Assembly (NCBI GenBank): GCA_006176705.1
Contig: QRFJ01001019.1
Location: 183,769 to 247,768 of the forward strand
DNA length: 64,000 nt
Source: Cocos nucifera
Taxonomy: Eukaryota; Streptophyta; Magnoliopsida; Arecales; Arecaceae
Direction: 5' to 3'
The notes beneath the pieces were generated by a model, which saw only the letters and a list, made by a program, of their open reading frames with translations, was not told the origin of the DNA and searched no databases. The position numbers and the translations under genes are program-made. Positions 22,250 through 32,830 of this stretch are shown here, piece after piece (positions within the stretch are counted from its first letter, which is position 1; each line of letters starts with the position of its first letter).

Positions 22250-23038
22250 CTATAGAGAGTCAAAGATTCTAGTTAGATACTATAATTTTGACTTGACCAA
22301 TTTATTTAGAAATTTTATTTTTAAACAAATTAGCTCCACTATTTTCTCGGATCCCTACACTCCCTCTGTAGAGATGCAAAAATCTCCATGATTAATGATT
22401 TCTAGTGGGTGGTGCGGTCTCACCAACTGACTCATCACCTCACCTAATAGTTATTGGTGATGGGTTAGCCAATGAGTGAACAACTCTTGTTCAATGATTC
22501 TCTAATCATGGTGCACCCAAACTTGGTCTCTAATTCATGAATCTCACCTTATCCAAAATATTGATCCACTCCTTAGTTAAGTCAGACCCACCATTTGCAT
22601 AGACTGGGTTCCTAATTGAGTCTCTCACCGTATCCGGAATATTGAGCCCAACTCATCCTCCAGCCCATAGCATCCAATGCCTAATAGACATGGTTGCATC
22701 TTCCTGGTGCAACTGAGCCACTGTATCCAGCCGAGAACAATCAACCCCGGGAAGGGCCCGCACATCTACAATGGTGGAAGACCTCAGACTTAATCTTTTC
22801 TTAGGGAGAATTGATTCAGGTCTCATTAAACTAGACTTGGTTTAGTCATAACAATTATGACTAACCTAGTGGCATGGGTTAGCTCGGATTATTGACCACC
22901 TCAGATCAGAACTGTGTCAACAGATATGGCCAGGTAAGTGAGATCGGTGGAAGGAATATGCCATTAACTCGTACAAGAACGCATTCAGGTCGAGTAGCTT
23001 CCAATTAAAAACCAGTCGGTCGTCTATGCCAAACTTAC
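22250..23038 (-). other. Predicted leader intron of C1 (789 bp)
   Basis: On the minus strand the donor is CTAAG|GTAAGTTT (GT at 23037-23038), the acceptor is TTTGACTCTCTATAG (G at 22250), and a CTAAC branch-like motif lies about 25 bp before the acceptor. The same three signals are in C2 (27827-28615, also 789 bp) and C3 (60041-60845, 805 bp). The gag ATG follows within five bases. No coding potential is seen inside. Splicing is a prediction without RNA evidence. Confidence 0.5.
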
Positions 23039-24103
23039 CTTAGACACCAAATTATTGAGCCAGAACCAATTGGGTTAGCCTACAATCCAGACTCTAACCT
23101 CTGAGCCTAATTAGGTCTTGCTTGATCGTGACTCGATCTTGACCCAGACTTAATCCTATTAGGCTGGTCAATTTTAAGCATTGTTGATCCCATCTAACCA
23201 ACTCTTGATTCGGTTTGATCAACCGCTTAGACCTAATTGAGCTACCCAAGCCCGAACCCAGTATTATGAATATGTCTTAGATCTAAAATTCTCAATTTTA
23301 GACCTAATTAATATTCCATAAACTTAATTCTTAATTAAGTAGGGTTCATAAACAAAATATGCACAATAAATCCTAGGGTTTCAGGATCTAGGGTTTTGTA
23401 GAAAGTAAGTTTTGGGTTTCTAATTAAGGACGAACATGCAGCACCCCTACACATTCATAAGAATGCCCTATCGTGATGGGAGGAAGGCCTTTAAACCTTC
23501 TTCATTCTTATGACCAGCGGTCAAGAAGGAACGCCTTAATCAGAGGAACATGCAATACTACAAAACAGTTTTAGATCTATATCATATATCCATATACAAA
23601 TAGATCTAATCATGGCATATTTGCATACATCTATGATTAAAATTATGCATATTTTCAGATCTAACTTATCTATTATAATAATCTAAAAAGATTAGATTTA
23701 AATTGATCTAATCAAATAAATTCTAATCTAGACAATATGTAGAACTATTCTATAACTAGTCTAGACATGCATCAATCATATCTCATATGATGTGTTTAAA
23801 ATTAAATAAATTTTTATTTCTATTTTTTAGATGGTTTAATAAACCATTATATAATTCAAAAAATAGTAAAAATAAATCAATCTAAAATATGATTTAATCA
23901 AATTAAATTGAAAAACATGCAAGACTATCTATAGAACTATTCTATTTTAGAACTAGTCATGTATATTTTCTAATCTTAGATCCACATCATTTAATTTTAA
24001 TTTTCTCTTATTTCAGATCTGATCACATCTCATGTGACATCTAAAATTATTTATTTTCTAATTAAAATAAATTTAAAAATAGATCAAAATACTTTTGAAC
24101 ATT
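23039..24103 (-). other. C1 leader between PBS and predicted donor; no gene seen
   Basis: About 1.07 kb of A/T-rich DNA with matches to C2 (26757-27826) and C3 (60846-61918), including a conserved GGGGTGCTGCATGTTCG-like string. No domain or long ORF recognised. A leader this long (1.9 kb in total) is unusual for a Copia element. Confidence 0.6.
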
Positions 24104-24115
24104 GGCTCTTTACCA
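24104..24115 (-). other. C1 primer-binding site (degenerate)
   Basis: Minus strand TGGTAAAGAGCC, two bases from the LTR end. Compare TGGTATCAGAGC in C2; complementary to the 3' end of initiator tRNA-Met apart from mutations. Confidence 0.75.
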
Positions 24116-24705
24116 GTTGAAGGAAAATAACTGATTTTCCAGACCAAGGTTCGTTTCATGATCTGATCAGATAAAGAGATATATTTCAAAAAATTTTTTC
24201 TTTGATCTAGATCAGATCTGAGATATTTTAAATCTAATTTTTATTATTTTAATAATTAAAATAAAATTAGATAAATTAAATTAAATTTAATTTATCTTGA
24301 AGGGGGTAATCCTATTAACCCGATTGATGATCCTGTAAGCAGCGGATAGTCCTTTCTGGATCTCACCATGCAAGTGTCTGATCCTCTACCGATAATCCAC
24401 TGGGCTGGATCTAGTAGGATCCTCTTTCTTCCTCTATCACATCTCCAAAAAATTAGATCTGGATCTGATCTGGAGGATCTTCAAAAACTCCTTTTGAAGA
24501 TCAGTAGTTGTCCTTTGCAGCAGTGCAGCCTTCTAGCTTTCAGTCATCTTTCTCTCATTTGGATTGCACCAACCAAGGTCTAAAACACTTTTGGAAGTGG
24601 AGAGGAGAGGAGAAGGTGGGTTTGGTATGGAGGAAGAGGGGAGAGGCAGTTCTTGGGGGGTGGGATTTCAATTCTCCAATCTTAATTTGAGTTAGGCATA
24701 GGGTC

Positions 24706-24714
24706 TTATTTATA
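24706..24714 (-). promoter_or_regulatory. TATA box of the C1 5' LTR
   Basis: Minus-strand TATAAATAA. As the 5' LTR copy this would be the promoter for C1 genomic RNA. Confidence 0.55.
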
Positions 24715-25032
24715 GACTGTTCTGTGATCCAACTCCTCTTCTTCCCAACCAAATTCATAACTCTTTGTGAAATCAATCTTAAATTTGAATTTTGGTGGGA
24801 ATAGAGTCCCTAAATTTCTCCTTAGAGGATGCCTAGACCAGTCAAAGTTGGTTCATAAGCAGAAACTCTAATTGGAATCCAAAAGGAGATGGAGTCCCTA
24901 TCCAACAGGGACTCCTGGGCGCCTCCAACTTGGGCACACGCCAAGGGTAGCATGCGCCCTCCTCCTTGCTAAGTTCTAGTAGGGGGACAGGCCCCCATCA
25001 GCTCTCCAATAGGTGCATGACATGTGGATAGA

Positions 25033-25094
25033 AGTCAAAGTGTCAATGGTCAAAGTTTGACCAGTTAAAGGTCAACTTTTGACCAAAGTCAAAG
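25033..25094. promoter_or_regulatory. W-box-like cluster in the C1 5' LTR
   Basis: Six or so TTGAC/GTCAA cores in the same relative position as in the sister LTRs, upstream of the TATA box at 24706-24714. Confidence 0.45.
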
Positions 25095-26395
25095 GATAAG
25101 AAATGGCAGGTGACCAAAAATGGCAGATAATATCTTACAGAATAAGACAACCTTTTCTAACTTGGAAAAGCTCCAGTTAGACAAAGTGAAGGTCTCTAAA
25201 TGAGCACAAACTCCTTTGACTCAGTCAGGACAACTATTTATGATAGTAAAAGAAGAACGTTAGGTTCAATTGAGTGCTAGCACGATTTCCTTGAACCTAA
25301 TTGAATCTCATTCAGATCAATTGAACTGGATCAGTTTAATTAATGATCAACAGATTCAAACTCTTGTTTGTGTGATCTAGTTAGGTTCAGTTCTGTATGG
25401 TAATGGGATATGTCATGATCTCTATCATCGACATATTCGAAACTCCTTTTGATGGATCAGAACTCTTCTGATTCGACCAGCTAGAATGATCGATCATCTA
25501 AATCATTCTAATTGCTCCCAAAATCAATCAGTGACACCTAGCAGTATATGGTGGCAATCCATCAGAGCTGAATTATCTGTGTGATTAAGTTCTTCTATCT
25601 TGAGTCCTGATCAGATTAGGGTTAAGGTGAACTCGTCAAACCCTAGTCTCTATCATATGTTGTAATCATTCGATTCAAGTCCAATGTAAAAACCTAAATA
25701 GAAACTCTTTCTATTATTTCACTCTGCCATGGCCATGGACTTCTAGACTTGATTCTCATGATCATCATAGGGCGCTCCTCTACCATCGAGGTAGATAGAT
25801 TCTATCTTGATGCTATCCAGTTCTAACAATGAACATGCTATAGCCAACATTACCCTTAAGTTCCAAATGGCTAGGAGATTCAAGTATGTGTAGTCAAACT
25901 TATAACATCCTCAAGGTGAATTGTCGATGCATCTCAGGTCAAAAACTAGACACACTACTGTAGCAGTCGAGTTCTGTCATTTGACGAGAAGGTGACTCCC
26001 TAATGACTACTCGAGATGGTCATGCTCAGTGCCCTTGTTCTCTAACGAGTATCTGTACTCTCACTCTGGTGTCTCCACACCATAGACTCAAGACTCATCT
26101 ACTAAAGAGAAGTGATTGTACCCCAATCTTTCGGATCAATCATCATCCTCATGATGATCCTATGGTCGGGAGCATTTTATGAGTTAATAATAATTATTCA
26201 TGTCTTAAATTTTCAACTCTTGAAAATATGAATTATCATTATCATTAACTCAAAGGATGTATCACAGACACTAAAAATATATATGTGATAAAAAATAATT
26301 CATTTTATTAATATTAGTCAAAATTATAATTTTGCCCCTAAAAGCGTATTACAAGTATCAGCCAATTCTGGCTTTTATGGCACATATATCTAACA

Positions 26396-26742
26396 AGAAG
26401 ACCTTCAAGATCAGATCCAGATCTAATTTTTGAAGAATAGATTGAAAAGAAGATCTCCAGATCCTTCCTGAGTGAATATCTATAGAGGCCAGGCGCTTGC
26501 GTGGCTACATGCAGAACTTCAGGCAAACATCAGGATCATCATAGGATAATAGGATTATCCATAACAACGGTATATTAAATTAGATTTAATTTTTATTTTA
26601 TTTTTCTTTTATCAGATCAATAAGATTAGATTTGAAGAGTCTTAGATTTATTAGGATCTTAGAAGAAAATTTTTGAAATATTTTTCGTAATCCAATTAGA
26701 TTTGAACGAACTTGACCCGGGAAAATAGAATTTTTTCCTTCA
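26396..26742 (+). repeat. C2 5' LTR, terminal part
   Basis: Matches the last 350 bp of the C2 3' LTR (about 40617-40964) and ends TTCCTTCA just before the PBS. Between this piece and 15994 about 180 bp of LTR are missing where C1 sits. Confidence 0.85.
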
Positions 26743-26744
26743 AA

Positions 26745-26756
26745 TGGTATCAGAGC
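26745..26756 (+). other. C2 primer-binding site (initiator tRNA-Met type)
   Basis: TGGTATCAGAGC two bases after the LTR end; exact form of the common plant Copia PBS. Confidence 0.92.
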
Positions 26757-27826
26757 TAGGTTCCTAAATTTATTAGATCTAATTTTAATTTATTTTTGAT
26801 TTGATAATTAGATAATTTTAGATGTCACATGAGATGTGATTAGATATAAAATCAAAAAATTAAAAAATTAAATAATCTAGATCTAAAGATGTATGAGATG
26901 CATGACTAGACTAGGAATCAAATTATTCTGTGTAGTCTAACATGATCATAATTTTACTTTGATTAATCATGATTTTTAAATTTATTTATTTATTTATTTT
27001 TAATATTATAAATATTATAATTAGATATAAAAGATAAAAAATAAATTTATTTAATTTCTTCATATGAGATATGATAGATGCATATTTAGACTAGTTGCAG
27101 AATAGTTTTATAAAATTATTTAGAATAAATTTTAATTTGATATGATCAATTTAAATCTTATTTTTTTAGATGTTTATGAGATAATTTAAATCAAAAAACA
27201 TGCATGATATGATATAAGAGATATATGCAAAACATGTTTTTAAGTTAGATCAATTTTTATATATGTGATATATATGTAGATCTAACTAGTTTTGTAGATT
27301 TATCATATTTCTGATTAAGGTGATCCCCTTGGCCGTTCGGTCATAAGAACGAAGTATGATTTAAAGACCCTCTCCTCTCATTCGATGGAGTATTCTTATA
27401 ATGTGTAGGGGTGCTGCGTGTTCGTCCTTAATTAAAAATCAAAAACTTATTTTCTGCAAAACCCTAGATTCTGAAATCCTAGGATTTTATTTACATGTTT
27501 TGTTTATGAACCCTAAACTTAATTAAGAATTAAGATTATGAAATATATTAGATCTAAAATTAAGAATTTTTAGATCTAATATATATTCATAAAATTGGGT
27601 TCGAGCTTGGGTAGCTCAATTAGGTCTAGCGGTTGATCAAATCGAATCAAGAGTCGGTTAGATGGGATCAAGAGTGCTTAAATTGACCAGTCTAATAGGA
27701 TTAAGTCTGGGTCAAGATCGAGTCACATGAGTGATCGATCAAGTTAAGACCTAGTTAGGCTCAGTTGTTAGAGTCTGGATTATAGGCTAACCCGATTGGT
27801 TTTGGCTCAACAATTTGGTGTCTAAG
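26757..27826 (+). other. C2 leader upstream of the predicted donor; no gene seen
   Basis: A/T-rich untranslated leader, conserved with C1 and C3. It ends at GGTGTCTAAG before the GTAAGT donor. Nothing coding is recognised. Confidence 0.6.
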
Positions 27827-28615
27827 GTAAGTTTGGCAGATACGATCGACTAATTTTTAATTGGGAGCTATTCGATTTGAATGCATTCTTGTTGAGTTAA
27901 TGACATATTCCTTCCACCTATCTCACTTACCTGGCCATATTTATCGGCTCAGTCCTAATCTAAGGTGGCTAATAATTTGAGCTAATCCATGCAACTAGGT
28001 TAGTCATAATGGTTATGGCTATGTTAAGTCAAGTTTAAAGAGACCCAAATCAAATTTTTCTAAGAAAATATTAAGTCTATGGTCTTCCACCATTGTAGAT
28101 TTGCAGACCCTTTCTGGGGTTGATTGTTCTCGACTGGTCACAGTAGTTCAGTTGCACCAAAAAGATGCAACCATGTCTATTATGCATTGGATGCTACGGG
28201 CAGGAGGATGGATTGGGCTCAATATTTTGGATACGATGAGAGATTCAATTAGAAATCTAATTTGTGCAAATGGTGGGTCTAACTTAACTAAGGAGTGGAT
28301 CAATATTTTGGACACAGTAAGATTCATGAATTAAAGATCAAGCTTGGGTGCACCATGATTAGAGAATCATTGGACAAGAGTTGTTCACTCATTGGCTAAC
28401 CCATCACCAATAACTGTTAGGTGAGGTCATGAGTCAGTTGGTGGGACTGTACCATCCACTAAAAATCAGTAATTATGAAGATTTTCGCATCTTTACAGAG
28501 AGAGTGTAGGGATCCGAGAAAATAGTGGAAGCTAATTTATTTAAAAATCAAACCCCTAAACAAATTGGTCAAGTCTTAATTACAAAATCTAACTAGAAAC
28601 TTTGACTCTCTACAG
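27827..28615 (+). other. Predicted leader intron of C2 (789 bp)
   Basis: Donor AAG|GTAAGT at 27824-27832, branch-like CTAAC at about 28589, acceptor GACTCTCTACAG ending 28615. The length equals the C1 prediction. A 77-codon open frame inside (28101-28334) shows no domain and is broken in the other copies. Confidence 0.5.
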
Positions 28616-28628
28616 AAAAAAGAAAAAT

Positions 28629-29197
28629 ATTTGCATCCAACCCACTAGCCCGTATCCTGGACACCCATAGACTGATCGGACCTAATTACAAGGATTGGCT
28701 CCGAAACTTTAAAATCATTTTGGTTTCAAAAAGTTAACTCATGTATTGGATCAAGATCCCTCCACCTTACTAGCCCATCCATCCACTGAACAGAGAGCAT
28801 CTCTTGACAAATGGATGGATGAAGATAATAAGGTCAAATACTACATGTTAGATTCGATGTCTAAACAACTTCAGTGCCAACATGGAGATATTAAGATTGC
28901 TCGCCAAATGTTGGCTCACCTATAAGAGTTGTTTGGTGAATAGAGTCGCGCAGCCAAATATCAGGTCACTAAATGACTATTTAAGGCTAAATTGCGTGAT
29001 GGGGAGTCAGTCCAAGATCATTACTTGATGATGATCAAAGACTTGGAAGAGCTTGAGAAGCTCAGAGTGAATTTAGACCAGGATCTACAGAGTGATATAA
29101 TTCTGCAATCCTTGACTGATGCATATGGACAGTTCATCATGAACTACAATATGCATAAACTTCAGAATACTCTGGCCGAGCTTATGAATATGCTGGT
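28629..29197 (+). pseudogene. C2 gag, 5' part
   Basis: Homologous to C1 gag (ASNPLARILDTHRLIGPNYKDWL). The initiation codon is mutated: ATATTTGCATCC where C1 has ATGTCTGCGTCC. One frameshift lies around 28720; internal stops occur near 28924 (CACCTATAAGAG) and 28974. The open part at 28992-29237 keeps ILQSLTDAYGQFIMNYNMHK. The gene is cut at 29197 by G2 and resumes at 35285 within the same lysine-rich C-terminal region. Confidence 0.85.
29193..29197. other. Left target-site duplication of G2 (CTGGT)
   Basis: Repeated exactly at 35285-35289. C1 gag contains the uninterrupted sequence. Confidence 0.92.
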
Positions 29198-29329
29198 TAT
29201 TGGGGATAAATCCCGCTCCCACCGAAGTCCAGTCTGATGCTTAGCATAATGTAACTGGTAATCTCGGAGGAGCTTCGATCGAAAATTATCACTCTAGCAA
29301 TCGAACCCCTCAAGCGGTCGAACTCCTTT

Positions 29330-30415
29330 AGGACTTCAGCCGAACTACTCCCAGACTTCTCCTTTAGTTGGATTCCTCCAAGAGCCAAACTCTTTCCGAA
29401 CTTCTTCAGTCGAACTCCTTCAGGAGCCAAACTACTTTCGGATTTTTCTTCAGTCGGACTCCTCCAGAAGTCGAACTTCTTCTGAATTTTTTCTTCAGTC
29501 AAGTTCTTCCAGGAGCTAAACTTCTTTCAAACTTCTTCTTCAGTCAGATTCTTTTAGAAACTAAACTTTTTTTGGATTTCTCCTTCAGTCGGATTCCTTC
29601 AGGAGCCGAACTCCTTCCGAATTTCTCCTTCAGTCAAGTTCCATCTGGAGCAAAACTCCTTATGGATTTCTTCTACAGTTGGATTCTTTCAGGAGCCAAA
29701 CTTCTTATAGATTTCTTCTTCCGTCGGATTCTTCCAGGAGCCAAACTCCTTCCAAATTTTGCCTTCAGTCGGACTTCTCTAGGAGCCGAACTCCTTCCAA
29801 ATTTTTTCTTCAGTCAAGTTCCATCAGGAGTCGAACTCCTTATGGATTTCTCCTTCAGTTGGATTCCTTCAGGAGCTGAACTTTTTTCGAAATTTTTGTT
29901 CAGTCAAGTTCCTCCAGGAGCCAAACTCCATATGGATTTCTTCTTCAGTCAGATTCCTCCAAGAGCCAAACTCCTTACGGACTTCTCCTTTAGTCGGACT
30001 CCTCTAGGAGCCTAACTTCTTTCAGATTTCTCCTTCAATCAAGTTCCATCAAGAGCTGAACTCCTTACGAATTTTTTCTTCAGTCAGATTCCTTTAGGAG
30101 CCGAACTTCTTTCAGATTTCTTCTTCAGTCAAGTTCCACCAGGAGCCAAACTCCTTATAAATATTTTCTTCAGTCGAATTCCTCCACGAGCTGAACTCCT
30201 TCCAAATTTCTCCTTCAGTCAAGTTCCTTCAGGAGCCAAGCTCCATACGAATTTTTTCTTCAGTCGAATTCCTTTAGAAGTTGAACTCCTTCCGGACTTC
30301 TCCTTCAATCGAACTCCTTCAGGAGCCAAACTCCTTCCAAATTTTTTCTTCAGTCAAATTTTTCTAGAAGCTAAACTCCTTTCAAACTTCTTCTTCAGTT
30401 GAATTCCTCCAGCAG
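29330..30415 (+). repeat. 60-bp minisatellite within the G2 5' LTR
   Basis: Unit contains TTCTTCAGTCAAGTTCC and AGGAGCCGAACTCCTTC. The 60-bp period is a multiple of three and keeps a 215-codon frame open (29368-30015), which is a by-product, not a gene. Confidence 0.9.
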
Positions 30416-30682
30416 ATTACTTTCAGATATTAGTTAGCATTCCTTTCGGATGATCCCCTCTAGCTGTATTCTCTTTAGGAGTTCAAACTCCTCTAGAATT
30501 GATATATGTCAAAGCTCTTCACCAACCAATGCCTGCTTCCTCCAAACTTTGACTATTAAATCTCAATGAACGGCCACATCATGGCAATGAACACCACTCT
30601 TCATAACAAACCCTACATGGCCCCGAGTGGCCCACTATCGGATGGTTATGACCGTCACTATCAGTCTACTATAGGCTCCGTC

Positions 30683-30690
30683 TATAAAAA
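30683..30690 (+). promoter_or_regulatory. TATA box of the G2 5' LTR
   Basis: GTCTATAAAAAAGGATCCTC; the same box is at 35043-35050 and, in the G1 LTR, 42668-42674. Confidence 0.6.
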
Positions 30691-31047
30691 AGGATCCTCT
30701 AGATATGTTTTCTCTAAGCTCTCTTCTCCTTCCCAAAATTTTGCTGAATTCTTACTTGAGCACTTCATTTCTATTGGCCAGAAGAGCTGACTTAATCGTC
30801 GGAGGGTCCTGCTAGAGCCACCACCACCGACTTTGGGCAGAATTTTATTTTGCAGATCACCGATGATGACCTTTTCTTTCTCAACTCCAACTCGATCCGA
30901 TGTCAATCAGATTCTGCACCAACAGAATTGGTACTAGAGGAAGGGTCCTCTATTCTTGAGGTATCCTTGTTCTTAAAGAAGTGCTCAGCCGATCCTTTGG
31001 ATTTTTTTTCCAAGGTTCATCTCCACCCTCTCCCTTAATCTTGATAA

Positions 31048-32060
31048 ATGCCTCCAAAGAGGGTGACTACCCGGAGATCTACAGCTTCTACCATCAGATC
31101 TAGGCCAGATCCATCTGTCCCTACTCCATCACTGGCACTTCAACCTCCTCCTTCATCGATGGCCATGGTAGATCTAGAGTAGTTCAACTTGCTAATGCAG
31201 CAGGTTCAGGGCCTCATCGAGATGGTGCAGGCCATGCAGCAGCCTCCGACGGTAATTTTGTTAGAAAATCCACCATCAGAATGTCAAAAATCAGCCTAAA
31301 AAAAGAGCACTTGGGCTAGCATACCCGCCACCCTTGGAAAGAAGAAATAAAGAGCAGAGGATCCTTATTCGGATCATGATCCTTCTTTAGAAGAAACTTT
31401 TTTCATCTACAGTCGAAAGCCTTCCGAGGTCCGTGATCGAGATGACGTCTTCGATTAGAAACTATGGAGGATGGATCGACCGATTAAGGAGCTCGGCCAC
31501 ATTGTCCTGGCTCACCATGACGACGTCCACACTGATCCTCCTTTCTCTTTCCAAATTATGCAAGAGCCCATTCTGTCGAACTTCGAGCTTCCTCTAGTTT
31601 GAAAGTTATGATGGAATCTTTGATCCGATCGATCACTTGCAGATCTTTTAGACTATGATGCTGCTCCATGGCACACCAGATGCCATCTTATGTTGAGCTT
31701 TTTTTTCTACCTTAAAGGGAGCAGCAAGAAACTGGTACTCAATGTTGAAATCGGATATGATCTTCTTCTTTGATCTGATGAGCCATCAGTTTGTAGCTTA
31801 CTTAATCAGCAACCGACGTCTATGCCGAGGTTTGGATTTTTTGATGAATATCAGGGAGGGTTGAATGAAATTCTTCAGCATTGCTGGTAGAAGATCGAAT
31901 GAAGTTCAACCGTGCTCCCAAACTCCCTCCGAGCGTGAGCAAGATCGAACTCCTTCCCGAGCTCGTCATCAAAAAAGTCCTGATGGAAGGGCGCGAAGAA
32001 GTCCCCCGTAGAAGGTTTCACAACTTTGCCTCTCTCAATGCTCCATGGATGTCGGTCTGA
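31048..32060 (+). pseudogene. G2 gag remnant
   Basis: Start MPPKRVTTRRSTASTIRSRP at 31048, about 120 bp after the LTR. It goes on to QQVQGLIEMVQAMQQPP, a conserved N-terminal segment of Tat gag, and later to capsid-like residues around 31560-31900. It contains many in-frame stops. No zinc knuckle or protease follows: the sequence jumps to the integrase end near 32160. Gag would package the RNA of this or related elements. Confidence 0.75.
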
Positions 32061-32159
32061 AGCAAGAGAAGATCAGCTAAGGGTGCTACCACAGCTAGAA
32101 CCATCAATGAGGAAAGAACAATAAGGAGATCGGCCATCTCTCGGCATCATCAATACTAT

Positions 32160-32351
32160 CTCTAGGGGGCTTAGTACTTCGGCGAGCCGCTATCTCTCAG
32201 CCTTAGAGCTAGGGGAAGCTTGTCCCAAATTGAGAAGGTCTGTACGAAGTAGAGGAGGTCATCCAACCCAGAACTTATTATTTGAAGGAGCTCAGAGGAA
32301 CAATGCTCCCACGATCTTGAAACTCAGAGAATCTGAGAATGTACTGCCAGT
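32160..32351 (+). pseudogene. G2 integrase C-terminal remnant
   Basis: GGLVLRRAAISQP, then EGLYEVEEVIQPRTYYLKEL and NSENLRMYCQ before a stop. This lines up with the end of G1 pol (7094-7285) and shows that the pol core between gag and here is deleted. It contains at least three stops. Confidence 0.85.
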
Positions 32352-32444
32352 AATTTTTTTTCAATAAAACTCATCCATTTCAACATTATTATTTCTCGAT
32401 GCAAAAATTATATGATGATAGGAAAGAAGCAATCAATAGTGGCC

Positions 32445-32830
32445 ACGTTAGGAATAGGAGGAGAACCTCATCCTAACATGAGCAAGTCGAAGGCCTCATT
32501 CATTTTAGATGAGATGAGGGGAGAGTCCCTGATAATGGCCCTTATGTTGCCCCTACAGCCCGTTAGAATAGGAGGAGAATCTTATCCTAATGCGAGCAAA
32601 GTCAAAGGCCTCATCATTTTAGATGAGATGAGGGAAGAGGTCCTGACAAGGCCCTTATATGCCCTCTCCTAACATGAGCAAAGTCGATGATCTCGCTCAT
32701 TTTAGACGAGATGGAGGGAGAGGCCCTGACAACGGCCCTTATGTGCCCCTACAGCCCATTAGGAATAGGAGGAGAATTTCATCCTAACATGAGCAAAGTT
32801 AAAGGCCTTGATCATTTTAGATAAGATGAG
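32445..32830 (+). repeat. Tandem repeats in the G2 3' UTR, unit about 110 bp
   Basis: Four degenerate units with TTAGGAATAGGAGGAGAA, CTCATCCTAACATGAGC and CCCTTATGTGCCCCTACAG. The same family as the G1 array at 7383-8733, but with a different middle section (CATTTTAGATGAGATGAGG). Confidence 0.85.

Larger units (their letters stand above)
15995..26395 (-). mobile_element. C1: minus-strand Ty1/Copia element nested in the C2 5' LTR
   Basis: Complete layout on the minus strand: 5' LTR 24118-26395, PBS 24104-24115, leader to 22251, gag from 22245, protease/integrase, RT, RNase H to 18336, polypurine tract 18285-18296, 3' LTR 15995-18284. Total 10.4 kb. Flanks CCTTA and AGAAG do not form a TSD, and about 180 bp of the host LTR are missing at the junction. 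It is the best preserved of the three family members. Confidence 0.88.
24118..26395 (-). repeat. C1 5' LTR
   Basis: 2278 bp with termini TGAAGGAAAATAACTG and CATATATCTAACA (plus strand). TATA on the minus strand at 24706-24714; W-box-like cluster at 25033-25094. It has more single-base indels than the left LTR. Confidence 0.86.
29198..30924 (+). repeat. G2 5' LTR (1727 bp) with internal minisatellite
   Basis: Starts TATTGGGGATAAA (canonical TGTTGGAGATAAA at 33978) and ends GCACCAACA. From about 29330 to 30415 it holds some 18 degenerate copies of a 60-bp unit (AGGAGCCAAACTCCTTCCGA core). TATA box at 30683-30690. Confidence 0.88.

Noticed and set aside
26745..26756. A tRNA gene, because of the tRNA-Met match
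   Set aside because: Only the 12-base primer-binding complement is present. No tRNA cloverleaf surrounds this or any other PBS in the window.
28101..28334. 77-codon frame in the C2 leader as a small gene
   Set aside because: It lies in the predicted intron, has no recognisable domain and is not open in C1 or C3.
29368..30015. 215-codon open frame with 20-residue repeats (and a 210-codon one at 34181-34813)
   Set aside because: The 60-bp minisatellite has a period divisible by three, which keeps any stop-free frame open. It has no start context, is not conserved in the other LTR and carries no domain.
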